From: an uncultured Bacteroidales bacterium
GTDB taxonomy: Bacteria > Bacteroidota > Bacteroidia > Bacteroidales > UBA932
Assembly (NCBI GenBank): GCA_946617545.1
Contig: CAMOKK010000015.1
Location: forward strand, 1-13,891
DNA length: 13,891 bases
Direction: 5' to 3'
The notes under the pieces were generated by a model that had not been told where the DNA came from, ran no database searches, and worked only from the letters and a program-made list of their open reading frames with translations. The translations under genes were made by a program, and so were the position numbers. Of this stretch, positions 1 through 8,061 are shown piece after piece. Numbering within the stretch: the first letter of the stretch is position 1; each line of letters opens with the position of its first letter.

Positions 1-16
1 TGTTCTTATTACCGCA

Positions 17-48
17 CAAAGATACGTAAAATCTGCCGTTCCTTCAAA
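17..48 (-). promoter_or_regulatory. Leftward Bacteroidota-type promoter leaving the window
   Basis: On the minus strand a TTTG element (positions 48-45) is followed after exactly 20 bp by TATCTTTG (24-17), a full match to the TAnnTTTG -7 consensus. Transcription would start around position 10 and run off the left edge, so the driven gene is not visible. It lies only 33 bp beyond the recO stop codon, so the next gene to the left probably has its own transcript. Confidence 0.65.
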
Positions 49-61
49 CGGGTGCGAAACA

Positions 62-76
62 GGCCTGTTTTGCCCC
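62..76 (-). repeat. 15-bp motif shared with the 3' flank of the S41 protease gene
   Basis: Read on the minus strand, GGGGCAAAACAGGCC begins 5 nt after the recO stop. The same 15 bases occur on the plus strand at 3089-3103, 11 nt after the S41 protease stop, so both copies have the same orientation relative to the gene that ends before them. Here the motif overlaps a 14-bp perfect palindrome (57-70, AAACAGGCCTGTTT). It could be part of a weak terminator, but no U-tract follows. Confidence 0.4.
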
Positions 77-81
77 GCTAA

Positions 82-738
82 TTACCGGTACAGTTCCCGC
101 AGTACTTGCAGGGAGCGCACATGAATGTTGCTGTCCGTGTGATAGGAAAGGTATTTGAGAAGCGCCTCACAGAGGGCGTTTCTGTTTTCTCCGCTCAGGG
201 GGAGCAGCATGCACTCCTCAAAACGGCCTTCCACAAAGGGCCTGAGCCGTTCCAGCTGCTCTCCGGCAAAAGGCGCCACGTCCTGCAGGGTGGGCCGGAA
301 GCCCAACGCCCCGGCGAAGTCTACCAGGAAACGGATATGATAGTTGTAGAAATCGCTCTCCAAGGCATTGAGCGTGAGGATGCTTCCCACACACCACTCA
401 AACAGACCGTCCTCGCAGGTGCCGTCCTTGAGCGTACGCAGAAGGACTTCTGCCAGGAACAGGCTCATGGTGTTTTTGTGAATGTTGTCCCGGATGCCGG
501 AAAGGGCATCCCGGGGGGTGATGTTCCGAAGGCTCCAGAGTTCCGACTTGGGGTTTTCCACCACCTGCGCCTCCAGGATGTTGAGGGGCAGGAAGCGGGC
601 CATCCCCGCCTTTCGGGCCGACGGAACCAGGAAACCCCGCCGTCCCCACTCGCGGGAAAGCGTGTGAACCACCAGCGCATTTTCCCCCACCAGCGTGGTG
701 GACAGGACGATGAGTTCGATGGTGTCCCGGCCGGGCAT
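82..738 (-). CDS. recO: DNA repair protein RecO
   Basis: RecO is a cytoplasmic recombination mediator. With RecR it loads RecA onto SSB-coated single-stranded DNA in the RecFOR pathway, and it can anneal complementary strands. The 218-residue protein has the family layout: an N-terminal OB fold at about residues 6-75 (including VVHTLSREWGRRGFLVPSARK) followed by a helical C-terminal domain. Its length is slightly below the usual 230-245. No CxxC pair typical of zinc-binding RecO proteins is visible. The ATG at 738-736 lies one base after the rdgB stop (742-740), so the two genes are almost certainly co-transcribed and recO has no promoter of its own. The fit to RecO rests on the N-terminal pattern, the C-terminal ending (SLQVLRELYR) and length. 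Identity is likely, though RecO sequences diverge strongly. Confidence 0.88.
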   Translation of the reverse strand: MPGRDTIELIVLSTTLVGENALVVHTLSREWGRRGFLVPSARKAGMARFLPLNILEAQVVENPKSELWSLRNITPRDALSGIRDNIHKNTMSLFLAEVLLRTLKDGTCEDGLFEWCVGSILTLNALESDFYNYHIRFLVDFAGALGFRPTLQDVAPFAGEQLERLRPFVEGRFEECMLLPLSGENRNALCEALLKYLSYHTDSNIHVRSLQVLRELYR

Positions 739-739
739 C

Positions 740-1360
740 TTATTTACGCAGGTATTCCGCCATGGCTTTGAGGGCCTTGGCGCGGTGCGAAATGGTGTTT
801 TTCACCTGCTCGCCCAGTTGGGCGTTGGTTTGGGAATAACCTTCGGGGATGAAGATGGGGTCGTAACCGAAACCGCCGTTCCCCTTCTTGTCCAGGCCGA
901 TATGCCCTTCCATCACTCCGTCGAAGAAATGATGCTCACCGTTGATGATGAGGGTGACGGAGGTGCGGAAGCGGGCCTTGCGGTTGGCGTTGGCCGTGGT
1001 GATGCCGTTGGTGCGGGCCATGGCGGCCTCCTTTTCCCGGCGGGCCATCTCTTCCAGCAGTTTGTCCATGTTGGCGTCTGCATCCCGCTGAGGGCCGGCG
1101 TAACGGGCGGTTTCCACGCCCGGGGCGCCGCCCAGAATGTCCACTTCCAGGCCGGAGTCGTCGGCAAAACAGTTCAGTCCCGTTTTCTTGTAGATGTAGT
1201 CGGCCTTCTGCATGGAGTTGGCCCTGAGGGTGTTTCCCGTCTCGGGAAGGTCTTCCTTGATACCCAGAGATGCGGGGGTAACGAGCTCAAAACCCTCGCC
1301 CAGAATTTCAGCAGCTTCCCGGATCTTACCGGGGTTGCCCGTTGCAAAAACCAATTTCAT
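740..1360 (-). CDS. rdgB: RdgB/HAM1 family non-canonical purine NTP pyrophosphatase
   Basis: This enzyme hydrolyses dITP, dXTP and ITP to the monophosphate and pyrophosphate, keeping deaminated purines out of DNA and RNA. The 206 residues carry all the family signatures: TGNPGK at 7-12 (phosphate binding), ADDSGLEV at 66-73 (metal and catalytic Asp), GGFGYDPIF at 162-170 (base recognition) and SHRAKA at 191-196. I start at the ATG at 1360 because MKLVFATGNPGK is the normal N terminus. The reading frame stays open upstream to 1585, but that stretch runs antisense through the protease gene and past the promoter. An Ala/Asn-rich stretch at about residues 109-126 looks longer than usual for the family. 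It is the first gene of a unit with recO, one base apart, driven by the TATCTTTG element at 1393-1386. Confidence 0.95.
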   Translation of the reverse strand: MKLVFATGNPGKIREAAEILGEGFELVTPASLGIKEDLPETGNTLRANSMQKADYIYKKTGLNCFADDSGLEVDILGGAPGVETARYAGPQRDADANMDKLLEEMARREKEAAMARTNGITTANANRKARFRTSVTLIINGEHHFFDGVMEGHIGLDKKGNGGFGYDPIFIPEGYSQTNAQLGEQVKNTISHRAKALKAMAEYLRK

Positions 1361-1385
1361 AAAAATACTAATAACTAACCGGCCG

Positions 1386-1393
1386 CAAAGATA
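1386..1393 (-). promoter_or_regulatory. -7 element of the rdgB-recO promoter
   Basis: TATCTTTG on the minus strand matches the Bacteroidota -7 consensus TAnnTTTG exactly and lies 25 nt before the rdgB ATG, implying a leader of roughly 20 nt. No good TTTG stands at the expected -33 place (about 1414-1417), which is occupied by the end of the opposing -7 element of the protease promoter. Confidence 0.6.
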
Positions 1394-1406
1394 GTGAATA
1401 TTTTTG

Positions 1407-1414
1407 TAACTTTG
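1407..1414 (+). promoter_or_regulatory. -7 element of the S41 protease promoter
   Basis: TAACTTTG matches TAnnTTTG and is placed 40 nt before the ATG at 1455. The expected -33 position (about 1383-1386) has no TTTG and falls at the edge of the opposite-strand rdgB -7 element. The position of this element argues against translation beginning at the upstream in-frame ATG codons at 1416 and 1419, which would sit before or at the transcription start. Confidence 0.6.
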
Positions 1415-1454
1415 CATGATGGCATCTTCTTTGAAAAAGAATGGCGCAGTTAAA

Positions 1455-3077
1455 ATGATGAATATGAGAAAAAAGATATGTGTGGTTGCCGCGGCCCTGT
1501 TTCTGGCCGCCTCTCCCTTTGTATCGGCCCAATCCAAAAACTTCACCCTGGCCAAATGGGTGGAGGTGTATAATTCCATTCTCAAGGAGTTGAACCGTTC
1601 CTATGTGGATTCCTTGGAGGTGGGGCGCATCCAGCGCACGGCCATCGATGCCATGCTCTCCTCCCTGGACCCTTATACGCAGTACGTCCCCGAGGAAGAG
1701 CAGGAGAACTTCCAGATGATGCTCACCAATACCTACGGGGGCATCGGCGCCATCATCTACAAGCCGGACGTGAACGGAAACGTGATTATCAACGAACCTT
1801 ACGAAGGCTCTCCGGCCGCCCGTAACGGCATCCGCTGCGGAGATGAGGTGGAGGCCATCGACGGGGTTTCCACCCACGGGCTCACCAGCCAGGAAAGCAG
1901 CGACCGCATGCGCGGCAAGCCCGGCACCACGGTGGTCCTCACCGTGAAGAAACTCCGTGGCCAGACCGTGGACATTCCGGTGGTGCGGGAACGCATTTCC
2001 CTGCCTTCGGTGGAATATGTGGGCATGCTCAATGAGAATGACGGCTACATCCTGCTGGAGAAATTCACCGAGGGCGTGGGCCAGGATATCCGCGAGGCCT
2101 ATCACAAACTCAAGGACCAGGGCATGAAGCGCCTGGTGCTGGACCTTCGCGGCAACGGCGGCGGCCTTATGCACGAAGCCGTGAACATCGTCTCGCTCTT
2201 TGTTCCCCGCGGCTCGGTAGTGGTCACCTCCAAAGGACGTGACGCCGCCGAAGAGCGCGTGTACAAGACCACCACGGATCCGGTAGACCAGGAGATTCCC
2301 ATCGTGGTACTGGTGGATTCCGGCTCTGCATCGGCTTCTGAGATTGTTTCCGGCGCCCTGCAAGACTATGACCGCGCCACCATCGTGGGCACCCGCACCT
2401 ACGGGAAGGGACTGGTCCAGAGCATCCGCCCCCTGCCTTACGACGGGCAGCTCAAGGTAACCACGGCCAAGTACTATACCCCCTCCGGACGCTGCGTCCA
2501 GGCCATCGACTACTCCCACCGCAACGAAGACGGTTCCGTGGGCTTCATCCCGGATTCCCTCACCCATGAATTCACCACCGCGCACGGGCGCAAAGTGCGG
2601 GACGGCGGCGGCATCACCCCGGACTTCGAGGTGAAGGCGCACCGTTATTCCCGCCTCACCTATTCCCTGGTCCTGGGAGGCATCGTGGAGCAGTACGCCC
2701 TCAAATATGTGCAGGAGCATGAATCCATCCCGGCAGTAGAAGATTTCCACTTTGATGAATACGAAGACTTTGTGGCCTTCGCCTCCACCAAGGAGTTCGA
2801 CTACCGTTCATCGGCCCGGGCCCTCTTTGACCAGATGAAAAAGACGCTGGAGGAAGACGGCCTTACGGAGGCGGTCTCTTCCGAGCTTTCCGCCCTTCAG
2901 AAGTCCTTGGACATGGACAAACCCACGTTCCTGCGGCTCAAGAAAGACGAGGTGATTCCCTTCATCGAAGAAGAGATTGTGGTTCGCTACTACTTCCAGG
3001 AAGCCGGCATCCGCATCCGTATCCGTTACGACAGCCAGCTGGCCGATGCCCTCAAGCAGCCCGCCATCAGCTGGTAG
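1455..3077 (+). CDS. Exported S41 family C-terminal processing protease (CtpA/Prc type)
   Basis: Serine protease of the tail-specific/C-terminal processing family, which acts outside the cytoplasm on C termini of envelope proteins. The 540 residues show a signal peptide (basic MRKK, hydrophobic 8-22, likely cleavage after VSA-25), an N-terminal helical region, a PDZ domain at about 88-170 and the S41 core at about 185-345. The catalytic dyad is visible: Ser293 in GSASASE and Lys318 in TYGKGLVQ, 25 residues apart as in E. coli Tsp. A C-terminal extension of about 140 residues, rich in Glu and Lys, has no motif I recognise. The start is uncertain: ATG codons at 1455, 1458 and 1464 all give the same signal peptide, while 1416 is too close to the promoter. 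It is a single gene, divergent from rdgB and convergent with the exporter operon. I do not assign a substrate. Confidence 0.92.
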   Translation: MMNMRKKICVVAAALFLAASPFVSAQSKNFTLAKWVEVYNSILKELNRSYVDSLEVGRIQRTAIDAMLSSLDPYTQYVPEEEQENFQMMLTNTYGGIGAIIYKPDVNGNVIINEPYEGSPAARNGIRCGDEVEAIDGVSTHGLTSQESSDRMRGKPGTTVVLTVKKLRGQTVDIPVVRERISLPSVEYVGMLNENDGYILLEKFTEGVGQDIREAYHKLKDQGMKRLVLDLRGNGGGLMHEAVNIVSLFVPRGSVVVTSKGRDAAEERVYKTTTDPVDQEIPIVVLVDSGSASASEIVSGALQDYDRATIVGTRTYGKGLVQSIRPLPYDGQLKVTTAKYYTPSGRCVQAIDYSHRNEDGSVGFIPDSLTHEFTTAHGRKVRDGGGITPDFEVKAHRYSRLTYSLVLGGIVEQYALKYVQEHESIPAVEDFHFDEYEDFVAFASTKEFDYRSSARALFDQMKKTLEEDGLTEAVSSELSALQKSLDMDKPTFLRLKKDEVIPFIEEEIVVRYYFQEAGIRIRIRYDSQLADALKQPAISW

Positions 3078-3088
3078 GTCTCTTTCCG

Positions 3089-3105
3089 GGGGCAAAACAG
3101 GCCCC
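3089..3105. terminator. Possible bidirectional hairpin between convergent genes
   Basis: GGGGC and GCCCC (5 bp) flank a 7-nt loop in the 44-bp gap between the protease stop (3077) and the TolC-family stop (3122). Convergent genes meeting here make a shared terminator plausible. Neither strand has a proper U-tract after the stem, so this is a weak call. Confidence 0.35.
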
Positions 3106-3121
3106 AAAAGAATCCGCCCAC

Positions 3122-4435
3122 TCACAGTTCTAAGCGGCCGCCGCGGTAGAATTCCAGCAGGGAAGTCTGGTACAGGCACTCGTAGGTGGCCTGCAGGGCA
3201 TTGGACTGGGCCTTCACCAGGCGGGATAGGGCCTCGTTGAACTCTGTGTTAGTAGCTTTCCCGTTCTCGTACTTGGCTTTGGTGAGCTCGAAGGCATCCT
3301 GGGCCGCTGCGGTGGCCTGCAGGGTGGATTCGTGCTTGGCGCGTGCCGTCACGGCGGCATTCCAGGCCTGCTGAATCTCCTTGTACAGGTTGTTCTTGGC
3401 CTGCTGCAGCCGGATTTCCTGGCTGCCGTGGCGCAGTTTGGCCGTGCGCACGCCGTTCCGGATGGTGAAGCGGGAGAAGATGGGAACGCTCAGGGTAAGT
3501 CCCACGTACTGGCTGAAGTTATTGCCCAGCTGGTTCCAGAAGCCGGTGGTCTTGAAGGAAGTGTAGTAATTGGTCCCCAGGCCGCCGTTCAGGCTCAGGG
3601 TGGGGAAGTAGGCCGCCTTGGCAATCTGAATCTGTTTTTCCGTGCCTTTCAGGCGCAGTTCCTCGGCCCGGATGAGCGGCCTTACGCCCAGGGCTTCGGC
3701 ATAGATGTCGTCCGGGTCCGGAAGCATCCTGTCGCTGAAAGTGACCTTGGGCCGCACAATGGAGAAACCCTCCCAGGAGTGGAACTCCAGCAGCTGGGCC
3801 AGGTCCAGCAGGGAAGCGCGGATGTTGCCGGCCTGTTGCACCACCGTAAGCCGGCTCTGGGCCTCGGTGGCCTTCTGCTGGGACAGTTCGGCGGCCGATG
3901 CCTTTCCGTTCTCCAGCAGTCCCTGGAGCCGGACCACCTGCAGCGAGTCGATGCTGAGCTGGTGCTGTGCCACCTCGTGCAGCTCATAGTTGTAAAGGAT
4001 CTGCACATAGGCCTGGGCCACCTTTACGCGGATGTCGTCCCGGGCTTTCTGCAAGTCCTTGGTGGCGGCCTCCAGGTTCAGGCGGGAGTATTCCATGTTG
4101 CGCGGGGTGGCCAGTCCGTCAAAGAGGGTCATGTTGGCCCCCACGGAGAAGCCGGTGGTGGCGGAATTGCCCCGCTCGTAGGTATTGTTGCCGCCGATGC
4201 CGCGGCCGAAGTTCACGTTCTCGCTGGCACTGGCCGATACCCCGGGCAGCCAGCGCATCCGGGCCGTGTTGTTGTCCACCTCCCAGGTTTTGACCGTAAT
4301 TTCCGCCGCGGCCACGGTGAGGTTCTTCTCCAAGGCCCAGTCTATGCACTCCTGCAGGTTCCAGGGATGGGAAAGGTCCGGCAGGGAATCGGTGGGCGCC
4401 ATACCCAGCGCCAGGGCAATCAAAAGGGCTTTCAT
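3122..4435 (-). CDS. TolC family outer-membrane efflux channel
   Basis: Outer-membrane duct of a tripartite exporter. TolC-family proteins trimerise into a beta-barrel joined to a long periplasmic alpha-helical tunnel and dock on the adaptor. The 437-residue protein has a short hydrophobic export signal (MKALLIALALGMA), the family's opening WNLQECIDWALEKN (25-38), and two tandem repeats, each with long Ala/Gln-rich helices (about 115-215 and 345-425) around predicted beta-strands (about 62-110 and 275-330). The length is normal for the family. It is the last gene of the exporter operon, 3 bp after the adaptor stop. The ATG at 4435 gives the signal peptide directly. There is no lipobox cysteine near the N terminus, unlike many OprM-type channels. 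Which compound passes through cannot be told from this sequence. Confidence 0.93.
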   Translation of the reverse strand: MKALLIALALGMAPTDSLPDLSHPWNLQECIDWALEKNLTVAAAEITVKTWEVDNNTARMRWLPGVSASASENVNFGRGIGGNNTYERGNSATTGFSVGANMTLFDGLATPRNMEYSRLNLEAATKDLQKARDDIRVKVAQAYVQILYNYELHEVAQHQLSIDSLQVVRLQGLLENGKASAAELSQQKATEAQSRLTVVQQAGNIRASLLDLAQLLEFHSWEGFSIVRPKVTFSDRMLPDPDDIYAEALGVRPLIRAEELRLKGTEKQIQIAKAAYFPTLSLNGGLGTNYYTSFKTTGFWNQLGNNFSQYVGLTLSVPIFSRFTIRNGVRTAKLRHGSQEIRLQQAKNNLYKEIQQAWNAAVTARAKHESTLQATAAAQDAFELTKAKYENGKATNTEFNEALSRLVKAQSNALQATYECLYQTSLLEFYRGGRLEL

Positions 4436-4438
4436 GGC

Positions 4439-5530
4439 TTATTTGCTGTTAATGATTTGCGGACCGCGGACTTTGTCATCGGCCTTGAGGCCTTCGATTA
4501 TTTCGATGGTGACTCCGTCGGAGAGGCCGGTGACCACCGGACGTTTCTCATAGCCGTTTTCTCCCATCACATAGACGAAGGTCTTGTCTCCCTCGAACTG
4601 GATGGCACTTTCTTCCAAGGTCATCACGTCCCGGGCCTCCTGCAGCACAATCTCGGCGTTGGCGCTGTAGCCGCTGCGGATGGTGACGTCGGAGGGAACC
4701 TTTACCGAAGCCTTGATTTCGAAGAGATTGGTGCCGCCGGATTCCTTGGCCTTGGGCGAAATATACTCCAGGGCGGCGTCGAAGGACAGGTTCTGGAGGG
4801 CGCCCACGGTGATGCGCACCGGAAGGCCGATGGAAAGCCGTCCCACCTCCGTCTCGTCAATGTTGCCGTCGAAGATGAGGTCGTCCATGTTGGCCACCGT
4901 GGCGATGGTGGTGCCGTCGTTGAAGGTATTGGACATGGTGACGGAATTGCCCACCTTCACCGGCACGTCCAGGATGAGGCCGGAGATGGTGGAGCGGATG
5001 AGGGTGGTGCTCCCGCTCTTGTTGGAGGAGGACACGCCGTCCCGCACAATCTCCAGGGTCTCCTTGGCGATGGAATGCTCCTCCTGCGCCTGCCGCAGCG
5101 CCTGCGACACCTTCTCGAAGGACTCCGCGCTCACCAGGTTCTGGTCAAAGAGCCTCTTCTCGCGGTCGTAATTCACCTGGGCCTGCTTCAGGTTCACCTC
5201 CGAGAGGCGCACCCGGCTTTGGGCCGATGACAGCTGGTTCATGTCCGGAATCACCTTGAGCTTGGCAATCACCTCGTTCTGCTGCACCGTTTCTCCGGCT
5301 TCCTTATACATCTCCGCGATGATACCGTTGATCTGGGGCTTCACGTTCACCTCGTCGCGGGGCTGGATTTTGCCCGTGACCACGGTGCTGCGCACGATGT
5401 CTCCCCGGGAGGGGGTAAGCTCCTGGTACTCCACCGCCTTGGGCTGGGAGCGTTTGAACAGGTAGGCAAAGGTGCCCAGAAATACCAGGGCCACCAGCGC
5501 AATCATCAGAATTCTTCCAAATTTTTTCAT
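4439..5530 (-). CDS. Periplasmic membrane-fusion adaptor (HlyD/MacA type)
   Basis: Bridges the inner-membrane ABC permeases to the TolC-type channel. Residues 6-25 form one hydrophobic segment (ILMIALVALVFLGTFAYLF) that would anchor it in the inner membrane; no lipobox follows. A lipoyl-like half motif is at about 60-92 (VKPQINGIIAEMYKEAGETV), a helical hairpin at about 97-165 (heptad-rich, SSAQSRVRLSEVNLKQAQ), the second lipoyl half at about 178-215, a beta-barrel at about 225-300 and a membrane-proximal domain to residue 363. This matches MacA in order and length. It follows the downstream-encoded permease by 15 bp and precedes the channel gene by 3 bp. No Shine-Dalgarno sequence precedes the ATG at 5530. 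Databases often label this family RND adaptor, but the neighbouring genes show it serves an ABC pump. Confidence 0.92.
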   Translation of the reverse strand: MKKFGRILMIALVALVFLGTFAYLFKRSQPKAVEYQELTPSRGDIVRSTVVTGKIQPRDEVNVKPQINGIIAEMYKEAGETVQQNEVIAKLKVIPDMNQLSSAQSRVRLSEVNLKQAQVNYDREKRLFDQNLVSAESFEKVSQALRQAQEEHSIAKETLEIVRDGVSSSNKSGSTTLIRSTISGLILDVPVKVGNSVTMSNTFNDGTTIATVANMDDLIFDGNIDETEVGRLSIGLPVRITVGALQNLSFDAALEYISPKAKESGGTNLFEIKASVKVPSDVTIRSGYSANAEIVLQEARDVMTLEESAIQFEGDKTFVYVMGENGYEKRPVVTGLSDGVTIEIIEGLKADDKVRGPQIINSK

Positions 5531-5545
5531 ATCTGTTTCTGTTTT

Positions 5546-6802
5546 TTATTCGTCTCTCATGGCGTCCACGGGTTTAATCTGCATGGCGCGGGATGCCGGC
5601 ATGAGCCCGGCCACCACGCCCAGCACGGTCAGGAGCAGGGCTGCCAGCACGGCCGTTCCGAAGGGCACCTGGAAAGCGGCCTTCAGGACGCCGTCCTCCG
5701 TCATGCCCAGCTCTACGGCCGAAAGGATAAGGACGCTGAACACAATCCCCGCCATGCCGGCCACCAAGGTGAGCACGATACTCTCGGAGATAATCTGTCC
5801 CAGAATCTGCCGGGGCGTTGCGCCGATGGCCCGCCGGATGCCAATCTCCGTGGTGCGCTCCTTCACGCTCACCATCATGATGTTGGATACGCCTATCACA
5901 CCGGCCAGCAGCGTTCCCAGGCCGATGAGCCACACCAGGAAGTTAATGCCCTTGAACAGGTTGTCCACAATGCCGAAGATGAGCTGGGTGTTCAGCAGGA
6001 AGAGGGCCTGCTCGTCCGTGGGGTCCAGGTAATGGGAGCGGGAAACCACCTCCCGCACCCGGGGAGTGAGGTCGCTCATGGTATAGCCCGGAGCGGCCGT
6101 GAAGCACAGCAGGTGGATGGTGTTGCCCAGGTTGTAGGCCTTGCGGGCCTGCATGAGCGGGATGGTGACGGCGTCCTCCGCACTTCCGTTGATGGAAATG
6201 CCGCCTCCGCCCTTCCAGTCCACGCCCACCACCGTATAGTAGTTCCCGTCAATCCGGATGCGCTGCCCGCAGGGGTCTCCGCCTTCGGGGAAAAGTTCGT
6301 TGTAGACTCGCTTGCCAATCACGCACACCTTCCTTTCCTGGGCGTTGTCGGCGTCGCTGAGGTATCGGCCATACTTGAGAAGGGGCGTCTCAATCTTGGA
6401 ATAGTCGGCCAGGGTGCCTTTTACCACGGCGCTGGAGGAGGTGTTCTCGCCACGGGTCACGCTCTTGCCCCAGAGGCTCACGGTGGGGGAGACGGTCTCC
6501 AGCTGAGGAATCATGTTCTTCAGGCGGATTACGTCCGAGTACTCCAGGTTCCAGCTGCGGCCTTTTTTGAAGCCTTTGTAGGGCTTGCTGGTATTGTTGG
6601 CGAAGATGATGCAGGTGTTCTGGGCAAAGCCCTCGAAGTTCTGTGTCAGGAGGTCCTTGAAGCCCTGCCCGCCGCCGGTCAGGAGCATGAGCATGAAAAT
6701 GCCCCAGAACACGCCGAAGCCGGTGAGGAAGCTGCGGGATTTGTTCCGCAGGATGCTGTCCAGGATTTCCCTGAACGTATCGGTATCCATCCACTTTTTC
6801 AT
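5546..6802 (-). CDS. MacB-type ABC transporter permease (second of two)
   Basis: Inner-membrane subunit of the exporter, of the MacB/LolCE/FtsX superfamily that moves substrate from the periplasmic side by mechanotransmission. The 418 residues have the four-helix plan: TM1 about 27-43, a large periplasmic domain about 45-283, then TM2 about 285-309, TM3 about 341-364 and TM4 about 382-401. EIGIRRAIGATPRQIL (319-334) is the cytoplasmic coupling segment that contacts the ATPase, and the tail PASRAMQIKPVDAMRDE has the usual P-x-AR-P-AlR-E ending. The ATG overlaps the stop of the preceding permease as ATGA, indicating translational coupling. It is clearly related to, but not the same as, that permease: both share LTGF-V-WGIF in TM1 and TSKPY-G-K-GR at about 71-82. 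Unlike E. coli MacB it lacks a fused ATPase domain. Confidence 0.93.
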   Translation of the reverse strand: MKKWMDTDTFREILDSILRNKSRSFLTGFGVFWGIFMLMLLTGGGQGFKDLLTQNFEGFAQNTCIIFANNTSKPYKGFKKGRSWNLEYSDVIRLKNMIPQLETVSPTVSLWGKSVTRGENTSSSAVVKGTLADYSKIETPLLKYGRYLSDADNAQERKVCVIGKRVYNELFPEGGDPCGQRIRIDGNYYTVVGVDWKGGGGISINGSAEDAVTIPLMQARKAYNLGNTIHLLCFTAAPGYTMSDLTPRVREVVSRSHYLDPTDEQALFLLNTQLIFGIVDNLFKGINFLVWLIGLGTLLAGVIGVSNIMMVSVKERTTEIGIRRAIGATPRQILGQIISESIVLTLVAGMAGIVFSVLILSAVELGMTEDGVLKAAFQVPFGTAVLAALLLTVLGVVAGLMPASRAMQIKPVDAMRDE

Positions 6803-8061
6803 TCTGCTCTGAGGGCTTCGATGGGTTTGACACGGGCGGCTTTCCAGGCGGGAATAATCCCGGCCAGGGTACCGGCAAGAATAAGGACCAGGGTGGCTTC
6901 TACGGCCACATCTATGCCTACGCTGGGGTTCACCAGCATCTGGATTTTCTCCATGCCCAGGTCTACGGCGCTTTGGCCGATGGTCTTGTCCATCACCTGG
7001 CAGGCCACCATGCCCAGGAACATGCCCACATAGCCGAACAGGGAGGTGATCACAACACTCTCCGCGATGATGAGGGACAGGATGTTGCGGGGTTTGGCCC
7101 CGATGGCTTTGCGGATGCCGAACTCATGGGTGCGTTCCTTCACGGTGATGAGCATGATGTTGGACACGCCCACGATGCCGCTCACCAGGGTGAGAAGGCC
7201 CAGAATCCACAGGGCGGTGCGAATCATCCGCCCGGCCTTGTTCATCTGCAGATTGTCCGTATAGCCGTTCCGTATCCAGATACCGCGCTGGTCGTCCGGG
7301 GCTATGCTGTGCATGCGCCGGATGGCCCCGCCGTAGTTTTCTTCGAAGGCCTTGTGCTCCTGCAGGCCTTGGATGCCGCGCAGGTTGAAGCTGATGCCTT
7401 CTATTTTGTCGGAGCTGTCGTAGATGCCTTTATAAGTGGAGTAGGGGATGGGAACGGAGCGGCGGAAAGAACGCTCGTCCGTATGGTAAACGCCCACCAC
7501 GCGGTAAGAAATCTGGCCGATGGAAATCCATGTTCCCACCATGTCCTCCGCCTCCCCGGGCCTGAGTTCCTTGGCCTGGGCGGTGGAGATAACCACTACT
7601 TTCCGCTTCTGGAGCACGTCTTCCGGGTTGATGAAGCGGCCTGCCGCCAGCTTGAGCTTCTCCTGCTCCTGATAGTCCGGCATCACGCCCACCAGCCATC
7701 CGTCCACCGTATTGCCCAGAAGGGAAAGGGTGGCGCTGGTGGAGGGCGTGGTGGTGCTTACATTCTCGATGACGCCCTTCCATTCGCTCCCCTGGGTATA
7801 GTTGACATCCTTGGCGTCCAGCTGAATCCGTCGGCCTTCCTTGTAACCGGCATAGGGCTTGGAGGTGCGCCAGCCTTCCACGGTGACGCTCTGGGAGATA
7901 TAGTCTTCCATATTGCCCATGAAGGAGTTCATGAGTCCGTTGCCGGCGCCCAGCAGGGCAATGAGGAGGAAGATGCCCCAGCTCACCGCAAAACCGGTGA
8001 GGGCCGTGCGCAGCTTGTTGTTCCTCAGGGAACTCAGGATTTCATGCAGGAGCTCTCTCAT
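6799..8061 (-). CDS. MacB-type ABC transporter permease (first of two)
   Basis: Partner of the downstream permease and probably the other half of a heterodimeric inner-membrane core. Of 420 residues, TM1 is about 19-38 (LTGFAVSWGIFLLIALLGAG), the MacB-like periplasmic domain about 40-278, TM2 about 281-304, TM3 about 333-356 and TM4 about 384-404. The coupling segment EFGIRKAIGAKPRNIL is at 313-328, and the C-terminal AWKAARVKPIEALRAE is typical. Its ATG shares one base with the ATPase stop (TAATG), and its TGA overlaps the next permease start by four bases, so ATPase and both permeases are made in one coupled series. The ligand-facing periplasmic domain differs considerably from that of its partner, which would give an asymmetric pump. 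Confidence 0.93.
   Translation of the reverse strand: MRELLHEILSSLRNNKLRTALTGFAVSWGIFLLIALLGAGNGLMNSFMGNMEDYISQSVTVEGWRTSKPYAGYKEGRRIQLDAKDVNYTQGSEWKGVIENVSTTTPSTSATLSLLGNTVDGWLVGVMPDYQEQEKLKLAAGRFINPEDVLQKRKVVVISTAQAKELRPGEAEDMVGTWISIGQISYRVVGVYHTDERSFRRSVPIPYSTYKGIYDSSDKIEGISFNLRGIQGLQEHKAFEENYGGAIRRMHSIAPDDQRGIWIRNGYTDNLQMNKAGRMIRTALWILGLLTLVSGIVGVSNIMLITVKERTHEFGIRKAIGAKPRNILSLIIAESVVITSLFGYVGMFLGMVACQVMDKTIGQSAVDLGMEKIQMLVNPSVGIDVAVEATLVLILAGTLAGIIPAWKAARVKPIEALRAE

Noticed and set aside
1361..1585. N-terminal extension of rdgB to 1585
   Set aside because: It would precede the family's standard N terminus, cross the promoter region and run antisense into the protease gene.
1368..2750. 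460-codon minus-strand frame opposite the S41 protease
   Set aside because: No recognisable domain, and it covers the protease's catalytic motifs on the real strand.
3332..5230. 632-codon open frame on the plus strand, antisense to the TolC and adaptor genes
   Set aside because: It spans two well-recognised genes on the other strand. Its translation is rich in Gly, His, Gln and Val with no domain pattern, as expected from the complement of GC-biased codons.
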